From Bacteroidota bacterium (lineage in GTDB: Bacteria; Bacteroidota; Bacteroidia; Chitinophagales; Chitinophagaceae), in the NCBI GenBank assembly GCA_005883765.1, contig VBAQ01000153.1, positions 1 to 37,548 on the forward strand: 37,548 nucleotides of DNA, read 5' to 3'. The notes beneath the pieces were generated by a model, which worked only from the letters and a program-made list of their open reading frames with translations, was not told the DNA's origin and made no database searches. The position numbers and the translations under genes were made by a program. How positions within the stretch are numbered: position 1 is the stretch's first letter; each line of letters starts with the position of its first letter. This document shows, piece by piece, positions 26,381 to 34,231 of the stretch.

Positions 26381-27049
26381 ATGAAACGAAACTCAGAGAC
26401 TGCAGGACGCTATTTTCTACCTGTAAAAACAATTTCGGTATTGGCTGTTATTCTTTCAGCAATTGGAATCATGAGTTTTGGAATTAAGAATAAAAAAGGA
26501 GTTACGAAAAGCAATATTCAATTTGAAAACAGTAACCGGGATAGCATTAAATCAGTTAAAGCCTTTATGGATGTTTACAAAGTTCTCATGAGTCCCCGTT
26601 GTGTGAATTGTCATCCATCAGGAGATGTGCCACTTCAGGGAGACGATAGCCACTTGCATACCATGTTTCCCAGGAGGGGTGTAGATGGGAAAGGAGTTTA
26701 TGCAATGAAGTGTGCCAACTGTCATCAGCCTGCTAATACGCCGGGATTAAATACACCTCCCGGTAATCCGAACTGGCATTTGCCTCCCGCTAATATGAAA
26801 TTGGTTTTTCAGGGTAGAACACCTCATCAATTAGCCAAACAGTTAATGGATCCGAAACAAAACGGTCATAAGGGTAAGGAACAGTTAATTGCACATGCAA
26901 CGGATGCATTAGTGCTCGCTGCCTGGAATCCGGGGGATGGCCGTGCGCTTCCACCGATGAGTCACGAGGCATTTAAAAAAGCCTGGACCACATGGATTGA
27001 AAACGGAGCTTATGCCCCAAAACCATCAAAAGTAAAGGCGAGGCCCTGA
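26381..27049 (+). CDS. Dihaem cytochrome c-like subunit of the ior operon
   Basis: A 222-residue protein with one N-terminal membrane or signal segment (about 15-33) and two c-type haem motifs, CVNCH (74-78) and CANCH (111-115); conserved histidines and methionines (HLHTMF, MKLVF, PPMSHEAF) offer possible sixth ligands. It should sit on the periplasmic side, anchored or secreted. Placed between the iron-sulfur and molybdenum subunits, it is the probable electron acceptor, handing electrons to the respiratory chain, as cytochromes do in membrane-bound aldehyde dehydrogenases of acetic acid bacteria. That role is inferred from position. The ATG at 26381 is preferred over the TTG at 26354, which would overlap iorA. 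It is 24 nt from the next gene. Confidence 0.88.
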   Translation: MKRNSETAGRYFLPVKTISVLAVILSAIGIMSFGIKNKKGVTKSNIQFENSNRDSIKSVKAFMDVYKVLMSPRCVNCHPSGDVPLQGDDSHLHTMFPRRGVDGKGVYAMKCANCHQPANTPGLNTPPGNPNWHLPPANMKLVFQGRTPHQLAKQLMDPKQNGHKGKEQLIAHATDALVLAAWNPGDGRALPPMSHEAFKKAWTTWIENGAYAPKPSKVKARP

Positions 27050-27073
27050 ATGAACTTTTAAATATTCACAATC

Positions 27074-29230
27074 ATGGATACAAATACTTTATCCAGAAGA
27101 AAATTTCTCAAATCAACTGGCTTAACAGGGGCAGCTCTCTTTTTAGGTTGCTATTTTCCTGCAAGTGCAAGGGAAGCAAAAATTTTAAATGCTGCACAAC
27201 CTGAAACCACAGAGATTGAACTTAACGCATGGATACTTATTGATACTTCAGGTAAGGTCACCCTTTTGAGTCACAGGGCAGAAATGGGGCAGGGTGTGTA
27301 TCAATCATTGCCACAAATCATAGCGGAAGAACTTGAAGTGAATTTAAATGAAGTCAATATCATTTTTGCAAAAGGTGATAATAAGAAATATGGGAACCAG
27401 GTAACCGGCGGCAGTTCCAGTGTTCGTGGTTCTTATAAAAATTTATTGAAGCTAGGAGCTACTGCCCGGGAAATGTTGATCGAAGCTGCAGCTAAGAAAT
27501 GGAATGTTGCAAATGAAGAATGCTATGCTGAAGCAGGACATGTAATCCATAAACCATCAGGAAAAAAATTCCATTACGGAGAACTTGTTGTTGATGCCTC
27601 AAAATTGGAAGCGCCAAAGAATATTAAGCTCAAAGCCCGTTCTGAATACAAAATAATCGGTAAGCCTCTGCATAGGCAGGATACGCCATTAAAAACAAAT
27701 GGTACAGCTATATTCGGTTTAGATAAAAGAGTTCCGAATATGCTGTATGCTGCTGTTGAACGTAATCCGCGGTTACGTGGAGTTGTAAAGAGTTTTGATG
27801 ATTCGGCTGCGTTAAAGATACCTGGTGTTAAAAAAGTTTTCAAGGTAAGAATGGGAGTTTTCAGTACCTATCGGGAAGGTGTTGCTGTCGTAGCAGATAA
27901 TACGTGGGCTGCTATACAAGGAAAGAAAGCATTGAAGATCGAGTGGGATGATAGCGGCTTTGAACATTTAAGTACAGATGAGATCTATAAACGTCAGCAA
28001 GAAGACTTGAAAACAAAAGAAGGACTTTCTTTTCGCAAGGTCGGTGATCCTGACAGTATAATACAACAAGCAGCAAAGAAGATTGATGTAGTTTATCAGA
28101 CACCCTATCAATCTCACAGTTGTATGGAGCCATTGAATTGCGTGGCTCATTGGCAAGGTGATAAACTGGAGATCTGGGGACCAATACAAGCACCCGACTG
28201 GGTTCAGGATTATATAAGCAAGGAAATGAATTTGCCCAGGGAAAATGTGATTGTGAACCTGACGTTTCTTGGCGGAGGATTCGGAAGAAAAGCGTTTATG
28301 GATTATCCGCACGAGGCTTCGGTTATTTCAAAAGAGATAGGTGCGCCGGTACAAGTAGTGTGGACGAGAGAAGATGATGCAACACAGGGGCCTTACCGTC
28401 CGGGTATATCCTATCGATGTGAGGGTGTTGTTGCAAATGGTGAGATCAGTGCCTTCAAGGTAAGGATGGCCGGACAAAACAACGGCCATTGGATGGGAGG
28501 AAAAAAGGATATAGCCAACCGTAGCGCAACGGAAGGATTTCTAAAGCCTTATTTTGATTCCATGAAGAACATAAGCGTTGCGGATGTTCCTTTCGAAACT
28601 CCTATTCCTACGATGTGGTGGCGTTCGGTTTATGCCTCCACTAATGGATTTGCATATGAAAGTTTTATGGATGAGTTAGCAATTGCAGCCGGTAAAGATC
28701 CACTTGAGTTAAGAAGGGAATATCTGAAAGACGAACGATTACATCGCCAAATAGACAAACTGGAGGAAGTATCTGGTTGGAAAAACAGGAAGAAAAATGA
28801 AGGCTTCGGTGTTGCAATTACAGAATGCTTTGGAACTCCGGTAGGACAGGTCGTAAAAGTGTCGAAACAAAAAGATGGAAAGATTAAAATTGATAAAGTT
28901 TGGGCCGTGGTAGATTGTGGATGGTATGTAAATCCTGATACTATTAAAGCGCAGGTGGAAGGAAGTATTGTAATGGCATTGGGTGCAGCCACCATACATG
29001 AGATCACATTCAAAGATGGAATGACCGAACAAAGGAATTTTTATAATTACAGAATGCCACGGATAAATGACATACCACCTATTGAAGTACATATCATGGA
29101 AAATGATGCGGATGCAGGCGGGGTTGGCGAACCGGGTTTGCCCGCTTTCGCTCCGGCGCTGACCAATGCTGTTTATGACTTAACAGGGAAGCGAATAAGA
29201 AAACTACCATTTAGTTTGGCTACTGTTTAG
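27074..29230 (+). CDS. iorB: Molybdopterin-binding large subunit, isoquinoline 1-oxidoreductase/aldehyde oxidase type
   Basis: The 718-residue catalytic subunit hydroxylates an aromatic N-heterocycle or oxidises an aldehyde at a Mo centre; the real substrate cannot be read. It begins with a Tat signal (LSRRKFLKSTGLTGAALFLG), so it is exported folded to the periplasm. Visible cofactor segments are HRAEMGQGVYQSLPQIIAEE, GGSSSVRGSYKNL, GGGFGRKAFMDYP and the catalytic glutamate in GGVGEPG (E686), followed by PAFAPALTNAV and the tail KRIRKLPF. No FAD domain is encoded nearby, as expected of the IorAB type. xdhC and mocA downstream would supply sulfurated molybdopterin cytosine dinucleotide. The length is typical and no break was seen. 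Confidence 0.92.
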   Translation: MDTNTLSRRKFLKSTGLTGAALFLGCYFPASAREAKILNAAQPETTEIELNAWILIDTSGKVTLLSHRAEMGQGVYQSLPQIIAEELEVNLNEVNIIFAKGDNKKYGNQVTGGSSSVRGSYKNLLKLGATAREMLIEAAAKKWNVANEECYAEAGHVIHKPSGKKFHYGELVVDASKLEAPKNIKLKARSEYKIIGKPLHRQDTPLKTNGTAIFGLDKRVPNMLYAAVERNPRLRGVVKSFDDSAALKIPGVKKVFKVRMGVFSTYREGVAVVADNTWAAIQGKKALKIEWDDSGFEHLSTDEIYKRQQEDLKTKEGLSFRKVGDPDSIIQQAAKKIDVVYQTPYQSHSCMEPLNCVAHWQGDKLEIWGPIQAPDWVQDYISKEMNLPRENVIVNLTFLGGGFGRKAFMDYPHEASVISKEIGAPVQVVWTREDDATQGPYRPGISYRCEGVVANGEISAFKVRMAGQNNGHWMGGKKDIANRSATEGFLKPYFDSMKNISVADVPFETPIPTMWWRSVYASTNGFAYESFMDELAIAAGKDPLELRREYLKDERLHRQIDKLEEVSGWKNRKKNEGFGVAITECFGTPVGQVVKVSKQKDGKIKIDKVWAVVDCGWYVNPDTIKAQVEGSIVMALGAATIHEITFKDGMTEQRNFYNYRMPRINDIPPIEVHIMENDADAGGVGEPGLPAFAPALTNAVYDLTGKRIRKLPFSLATV

Positions 29231-29293
29231 CGGTTGTTTGATTTGTTCGCATTTTATGTTGTACATTTTGTAACTCTACTCGGAAAATTGAGG

Positions 29294-30445
29294 ATGACAG
29301 AAATAGAGTCAATACTAAAAGCATTTGATAAAGCGACAGAAGCAGGCAAAAAAGTTGCACTGGCTACTGTAGTGCACGTAGACGGCTCTTCATACCGCAG
29401 GCCTGGCGCGAGAATGCTTATAACTGAAGACGGTGAATTTACAGGCTCAATCAGTGGTGGATGCCTGGAAGGTGACGCTTTACACAAAGCTCTCCTTGCA
29501 ATTCATTCTTCTAAAACAATGTTGGTAACCTATGATACCACAGATGAAGATGATGCAAAGTTTGGAATGGGTTTAGGTTGCAATGGAATCATTCAGGTAT
29601 TGATAGAGCCGCTACCGGGGCCTAATGAATTCCGTGTAATAGATTTATTGCGAAAAGCATATGAGTCGAGACAGAAAGCTGGTTTGGTGACACTATATTC
29701 GCTAAAGGACAAAAGAGGACCTCAACCAGGCTCTTGCTTTCTGCTTAATGAAAATGGAGAGTATTCTGGTGAAATTCCTTTTTCCCAGAAAGAGCTGGTG
29801 ATGAAGGAGGCAATGGATGTGATTAAAAAACAAAAATCCTCTTTCAAAAAATACCAGGTAAATAGTCAGGAAATCATTGCGTTTACGGAAATTATATTAC
29901 CCGCAGTGTCTTTGGTGATTATTGGAGGTGGTAATGATGTAATTCCCCTGGTAAAAATGGCAGATATATTGGGATGGCAAACCACTGTTGCTGATGGCAG
30001 ACCCATGTACGCCAATAAGGAAAGATTTCCAGTGCCTTCCTGCCAGGTGTTATTTTCAAAAGCCGAGGATGTTTTGCAGAATATTACGGTTGACAACCGA
30101 ACTGTCTTTGTATTGATGTCTCATAATTACAATTATGACTTATCCATATTGCGAGCATTGCTCGAAAGACAGATCGTATATATTGGGATATTAGGGCCTA
30201 AGAAAAAATTGACCATGATGATTGAGGAATTAGAAGATGATGGAATAATTCTCACACCCCAGCAACGTGATGTTATACATGGCCCGGTTGGTCTTAATAT
30301 TGGGGCAGAGACTGCTGAAGAAATTGCTATTTCAATTGTTGCAGAAATAAAGTCAGTGCTAAGTTCGACCAGGCCGGAATCTTTACGTAACAGGGAAGAT
30401 ACAATTCACCTGCGGTCTGATTTGACAATTGAAAATTCTAAGTAG
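29294..30445 (+). CDS. xdhC: XdhC/CoxI family molybdenum cofactor insertion factor
   Basis: XdhC proteins bind the Mo cofactor, promote its sulfuration and deliver it to hydroxylase large subunits. The N-terminal domain shows ATVVHVDGSSYRRPGARM, the conserved SGGCLEGD (54-61) and GLGCNG (93-98). The C-terminal domain is Rossmann-like with LVIIGGGNDVIPLV (GGGND 211-215), VFVLMSHNYNYD, IGILGPKKK and GPVGLNIGAETAEEIAISI. The ATG at 29294 gives 383 residues and is preferred; a TTG at 29234 would add 20 residues unlike the family start. It is 63 nt after iorB and 22 nt before mocA. The neighbouring cox cluster on the other strand has no XdhC of its own in the window, so this protein might also serve it. 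Confidence 0.9.
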   Translation: MTEIESILKAFDKATEAGKKVALATVVHVDGSSYRRPGARMLITEDGEFTGSISGGCLEGDALHKALLAIHSSKTMLVTYDTTDEDDAKFGMGLGCNGIIQVLIEPLPGPNEFRVIDLLRKAYESRQKAGLVTLYSLKDKRGPQPGSCFLLNENGEYSGEIPFSQKELVMKEAMDVIKKQKSSFKKYQVNSQEIIAFTEIILPAVSLVIIGGGNDVIPLVKMADILGWQTTVADGRPMYANKERFPVPSCQVLFSKAEDVLQNITVDNRTVFVLMSHNYNYDLSILRALLERQIVYIGILGPKKKLTMMIEELEDDGIILTPQQRDVIHGPVGLNIGAETAEEIAISIVAEIKSVLSSTRPESLRNREDTIHLRSDLTIENSK

Positions 30446-30467
30446 TAATGCCGAATGAATTGCCTTC

Positions 30468-31049
30468 ATGAAAAACAAATTTGGTGTAATAATACTGGCT
30501 GCCGGAAGTTCTGCAAGGATGGGCCGGCCCAAACAAAATCTTACGTTTAAGAATCTAACCTTTTTACAGAGGATAGCGAGCACGGCCGCTTCTCTAAACT
30601 GCGGACCCGTTATTATTGTGTTAGGATCAAATGCACCGCTTTTCAGCGAAGATTATGAAAACGCAATTGCCGTTATTAATGATAACTGGCAGGAAGGAAT
30701 GGCAAGTTCGATTTGTTGTGGTCTTAAGAAATTATTGGAAAAATATCCTTCCATTGAAGGAGCAATTATTACGGTATGCGATCAGCCTTATATTTCTGCT
30801 GCAGTTTTAAATGATATGATAACTACACAACAAAAAACAGGAAAGCGGATCGTTGCTTGCAGTTATGGAGAAATCATTGGACCTCCAGCTCTGTTTCACA
30901 AAGCTTTTTTTCCTGAGGTGATGAAATTACGAGGAGATGCGGGTGCAAGAAAAATTATTCAGCAAAATATGGACGAAGTTGCTACTGTGTTATTTCCCCA
31001 GGGGCGAATTGATATTGACACAGAAGCTGATTACGATGCGTTAGCGTGA
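30468..31049 (+). CDS. mocA: Molybdenum cofactor cytidylyltransferase (MocA-type)
   Basis: This nucleotidyltransferase of 193 residues should add CMP to molybdopterin, forming the cytosine dinucleotide cofactor used by the xanthine oxidase family. The signature loop LAAGSSARMGRPKQ (10-23) binds CTP; VCDQPYIS (103-110) carries the metal-binding aspartate; GPPALFHKAFFPEV and RGDAGARKI are usual for the MocA branch, as is the C-terminal DIDTEADYDAL. MobA (GTP-using) proteins look similar, but the operon with iorAB and xdhC favours MocA. The downstream spacer to the convergent VWA gene is 36 nt and has the repeated string GACTTCAGACTTC but no clear terminator. Confidence 0.9.
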   Translation: MKNKFGVIILAAGSSARMGRPKQNLTFKNLTFLQRIASTAASLNCGPVIIVLGSNAPLFSEDYENAIAVINDNWQEGMASSICCGLKKLLEKYPSIEGAIITVCDQPYISAAVLNDMITTQQKTGKRIVACSYGEIIGPPALFHKAFFPEVMKLRGDAGARKIIQQNMDEVATVLFPQGRIDIDTEADYDALA

Positions 31050-31085
31050 ATCCTTAGATCAGACATCCGACTTCAGACTTCCTTT

Positions 31086-32201
31086 CTATAACCACTTTTC
31101 CAGTCTTTTCAAACTTTCAGCATTATGTACGGGAGCGAAAACATCTATAAAAGGCATGGCTGCCTTCATGCCAGATACATCCGGTTTATAATCTTCAAAA
31201 CCTGCTAATGGGTTTAACCATATGACCTTTTTAGATTTAGCATATATAAACTCCATGCTTTTTTTGATCAGGTCAATATTACCGGTATCCCACCCATCGC
31301 TCACGATGATGACAATCGTTTTTGAACCAAGCATTTTTTTGCCATAGTCATTCGTAAATACATTCAATGCTTCACCGATCCTGGTTCCTCCACTCCACCC
31401 GCTGTTTTCGCTGGTCAGAAGGCGGATTGCTTCATCAAAGTTTTTTTGCTTAAGTAAAAAAGTGATTCTTTTTAAAGAAGTACTGAAAACAAAAGTTTCC
31501 ATTCTTCTAAAAACTTGCTGGAAGGCATACATGAATTGAATAAAAAATGCTGAATACAGTTCCATGGACCGGCTGACATCGCAAAGCAAAACAAGTTTTA
31601 CACGGTTACGTTTGGGACGACGATGAATTATATCCAGCAGTTCACCGCCGCGACGGAGATTCTTTCTGAGAGTTTTTCTTAAATCAGGGAGGTCAATTTT
31701 ATGCGAAGATTCATACCTTCTGTTTGTTTTTGCTGCCAATCTTTTTGCAATACTTTTAACGGTTTGCATTAGTTCATCTACCTCATCTTCCGGTACAGCA
31801 GAAAAATCTTTTTGTGAAAGATTTTCATTCACACTGTAAGAGGCTGTCTCCTCTGTTTCTTTATTTTTATTACCATACAGCCAGGCTTTTAATGATTTGA
31901 GTTGTGGCTGGGCAATTGGGGGTTGTTTTGTTTCTTCATTTTTTAATTTGGCATCAGCAGCGCTATCGAGTCGCTTCCAGTATTCATTGAACAGATTTTT
32001 AAATTCATCCAATTGTGTTTTGCTTCTGCAAAAAACTGCTTGTAATGCCAGAAAGAAAACTTGGTTATTACCATAATCGATGTGTTGTAATGCCTGCAAT
32101 GCAGTTGCTTCTTCTTCAACGGTTACAGTAAATCCCTTCTGCCGGAGAAAGCGGCAGAATTGCACAATGTTTTTTGAGAGGGAAGTAAGTCTTGTGATCA
32201 T
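31086..32201 (-). CDS. coxE: VWA-domain protein, CoxE-like maturation factor
   Basis: CoxE-type proteins work with the AAA+ ATPase CoxD in finishing the active site of CO-dehydrogenase-like enzymes. An N-terminal helical region (1-190) with basic stretches (RRYESSHKIDLPDLRKTLRKNL, RRPKRNRVK) leads into a von Willebrand A domain with the metal site DVSRSMELYS (DxSxS, D208-S212), then GWSGGTRIGEAL and IIVSDGWDTG. The ATG at 32201 gives 371 residues and stands 1 nt after the MoxR stop, so the two are translationally linked; a TTG at 32210 is the alternative. It is the last gene of the minus-strand cluster and converges on mocA. Confidence 0.88.
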   Translation of the reverse strand: MITRLTSLSKNIVQFCRFLRQKGFTVTVEEEATALQALQHIDYGNNQVFFLALQAVFCRSKTQLDEFKNLFNEYWKRLDSAADAKLKNEETKQPPIAQPQLKSLKAWLYGNKNKETEETASYSVNENLSQKDFSAVPEDEVDELMQTVKSIAKRLAAKTNRRYESSHKIDLPDLRKTLRKNLRRGGELLDIIHRRPKRNRVKLVLLCDVSRSMELYSAFFIQFMYAFQQVFRRMETFVFSTSLKRITFLLKQKNFDEAIRLLTSENSGWSGGTRIGEALNVFTNDYGKKMLGSKTIVIIVSDGWDTGNIDLIKKSMEFIYAKSKKVIWLNPLAGFEDYKPDVSGMKAAMPFIDVFAPVHNAESLKRLEKWL

Positions 32202-32202
32202 G

Positions 32203-33090
32203 TTATCCAACTTTGGAACGGACCCCTGTTTTTTCCATCAACTCACTCAACGACATCTGCACCTGTCTTGTATCTCTCCAGTCTTTTAAGACAACGCCAA
32301 GAGTTTGTTCAATGATTGATTTATCAAGATGATCAATATGCAAAGCTGATAAGGCCGAAGCCCAATCAAGTGTTTCAGCGATGCCAGGGGTTTTTTCCAA
32401 TTTAAGAATTCGCAGTTGTTGCATGAATCCGGTAATTTGTTCAGCAAGTTTTGTATCAATGCCCGGTACTTTGCTTTTTACGATCATCCATTCTTTTTCA
32501 AAATCGGGATAATCAATGAATAAATACAGGCAACGTCTTCTTAATGCTTCGCTAAGTTCTCTTGTTCTGTTGCCGGTTAATATTACCTGTGGAATATGTG
32601 TCGCTTTAATGGTGCCGATCTCAGGAACGGTAATTTGCCAGTCACTCAGCACTTCCAGCAAAAAACTTTCAAACTCTTCATCACTTCTGTCTATTTCATC
32701 GATCAGTAAAACAGGTTTTTTATGATGTGTGATGGCCTGTAACAGGGGACGCTTCATTAAAAAACCATCGCTGAAAATCGTTTTTTCTTTTTCTTCAACA
32801 GATTGCTCATTGTGCTCCACCATTTTAAGATGTAACAATTGCCGTTGATAATTCCATTCATATAATGCATGCGTTGCATCAAGACCTTCATAACATTGAA
32901 GCCGGATCAGATCTGTCTGTAGTGCATTTGCCATTACTTTAGCAATTTCTGTTTTACCAACACCGGCAGGACCTTCGACAAGTAATGGTTTGTTTAATTG
33001 CAAAGAAAGAAACACAGACATCGCAACACTGTCATCGGTGATATACCCTTGTTCATGCAACATTCCTTTTATGTCCTTCAATTCCGGCAT
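32203..33090 (-). CDS. coxD: MoxR/CoxD-type AAA+ ATPase
   Basis: This AAA+ protein of 295 residues has Walker A GPAGVGKTEIAK (40-51), Walker B LLIDEIDRSDEEFE (128-141), the sensor motif ILTGNRTRELSEALRRRCLY (arginine fingers in EALRRRC) and a C-terminal lid. In the oligotrophic CO oxidisers, CoxD helps insert sulfur and copper at the Mo centre by remodelling the apoenzyme; MoxR-VWA pairs act in similar chaperone roles elsewhere. Because the linked large subunit is of form II type, lacking the copper-binding cysteine, the task here is probably general Mo-site maturation, an inference. It lies 64 nt past the FAD subunit gene and almost touches the VWA gene. Confidence 0.9.
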   Translation of the reverse strand: MPELKDIKGMLHEQGYITDDSVAMSVFLSLQLNKPLLVEGPAGVGKTEIAKVMANALQTDLIRLQCYEGLDATHALYEWNYQRQLLHLKMVEHNEQSVEEKEKTIFSDGFLMKRPLLQAITHHKKPVLLIDEIDRSDEEFESFLLEVLSDWQITVPEIGTIKATHIPQVILTGNRTRELSEALRRRCLYLFIDYPDFEKEWMIVKSKVPGIDTKLAEQITGFMQQLRILKLEKTPGIAETLDWASALSALHIDHLDKSIIEQTLGVVLKDWRDTRQVQMSLSELMEKTGVRSKVG

Positions 33091-33154
33091 ATCATAAAAT
33101 TATAAAAACAAAGGCGGCATTACTACCGCCATGCTTCTTTGAAAAATATTTCCA

Positions 33155-33988
33155 TTAGGCAACCGCTTGCAATGCTTTTTTCAAGTAAACCTTTGCCAGG
33201 TGTTTGCGGTATTCTTCCGATGCATAATGATCGCTCAAAATATTTACACTCTGCACAGCAGCCTTTGCTGCTGCGGCAATAGAATCATTACTGATCACTT
33301 TTCCAGATACAACTGCTTCGGCATTACTGTCACGAAAAGCATTATCAGATACACCTGTGAATGCAATATTGGTTTTCCCATCAGGGAAACGCATCACGGC
33401 ACAACCGACAATGGCAAATCTTGATGCAGGTTGAGAAAATTTCTGGTAAGAAGTTTTTGTTCCTTGTGCCGGAACAGGAATGCGTATAGCAACGATGATC
33501 TCATTGTCCTGTAATGACGTTGAGAACAGTCCCGTAAAAAAATCAGTTGCTTTAATTCTGCGTTTGCCATTGCTGCCCTGTACTTCGATAGCAGCATCAG
33601 CCGCTAATACCAGGGCGGGCCAATCGGCCGCAGGGTCAGCATGTGCAAGGCTGCCACCAATAGTACCATGGTTGCGGACCTGTACATCACCAATCATAGA
33701 AGCACCCTCAGCAAAGAAAGGAAGTTTGCTCTTGATGAGCTTATCACCAGCAATATCTGCATGAGTGGCGCCGGCGCCAATAACGATCTCGCCATCTTCT
33801 TCTTTTATTCCTTTGAGTGAAGCGATGGCGGCTATATCCACCAGTTTGGATGGCTGACTTAAACGCAGTTTCATTGCAGGCAACAAACTGTGTCCGCCTG
33901 CCAGTATTTTACTATTGTCATTGGATAAAGCCGCAATGGCTTCATCTACTGTTTTTACTTTTTGATAATCGAATGAAACAGGAATCAT
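33155..33988 (-). CDS. coxM: FAD-binding medium subunit, CoxM type
   Basis: The flavoprotein subunit takes electrons from the iron-sulfur subunit. The 277-residue protein has the PCMH-fold FAD motifs AGGHSLLPAMKLR (30-42), GAGATHADIA (71-80) and the second motif RNHGTIGGSLAHADPAADWP (105-124), then the CO-dehydrogenase flavoprotein C-terminal domain with YQKFSQPASRFAIVG. ATG 33988 is chosen: the ATG at 34009 lies inside the palindromic repeat 34002-34025 and would add seven residues unlike the family. It is separated from coxL by a 230-bp repeat element, an unusual interruption for such operons. A hairpin with T run in that element points in the plus direction and should not block coxM. Confidence 0.92.
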   Translation of the reverse strand: MIPVSFDYQKVKTVDEAIAALSNDNSKILAGGHSLLPAMKLRLSQPSKLVDIAAIASLKGIKEEDGEIVIGAGATHADIAGDKLIKSKLPFFAEGASMIGDVQVRNHGTIGGSLAHADPAADWPALVLAADAAIEVQGSNGKRRIKATDFFTGLFSTSLQDNEIIVAIRIPVPAQGTKTSYQKFSQPASRFAIVGCAVMRFPDGKTNIAFTGVSDNAFRDSNAEAVVSGKVISNDSIAAAAKAAVQSVNILSDHYASEEYRKHLAKVYLKKALQAVA

Positions 33989-34001
33989 AAAACAATAATT
34001 T

Positions 34002-34231
34002 ACCCCCATCCCCTAAAGGGGAGTAAGGCGTTGATATTCCTTCCCCGCAGGAATAATTTTTTAACGAAGCAATTTTATAGATGCCATTGGCACAACAGAT
34101 GAAAGTATTGCGACGCAAGGGACGATGCTATGAAAAACCATCGCCGGGATCAAAAAAATAATTCTTCATAAACCGGGTTAAACAAAAAAACAAAGAACTA
34201 TTCCCAATACTCCCCTTTAGGGGATGGGGGT
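34002..34231. repeat. Element A: 230-bp MITE-like element with perfect 24-bp terminal inverted repeats
   Basis: The arms 34002-34025 and 34208-34231 are perfect inverted repeats of 24 bp, and each contains an internal palindrome CCCCTAAAGGGG or its complement. Between them lies non-coding sequence with a hairpin TATTCCT/AGGAATA followed by six T (34035-34062), a small dyad TGCCA-T-TGGCA near 34082-34092, and the core 34098-34155 shared with element B. The core has the dyad TTGCGACGCAA and the string ATGAAAAACCA. The right arm overlaps the coxL stop codon at 34231-34233; the left arm contains an unlikely coxM start. No target-site duplication is obvious. It looks like a REP-type or miniature mobile element that has landed between coxM and coxL. 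Confidence 0.75.

Noticed and set aside
31050-31085. Bidirectional terminator between mocA and coxE
   Set aside because: Only a short GACTTC-type repetition is seen, with no stem followed by a T run.
34002-34023. coxM start at ATG 34009
   Set aside because: This ATG is part of the palindromic arm of element A; ATG 33988 gives the family-like N-terminus MIPVSFDY.
34002-34231. CRISPR array or phage attachment site
   Set aside because: The repeats are a single inverted pair with internal palindromes; there are no regular spacers, cas genes or integrase.
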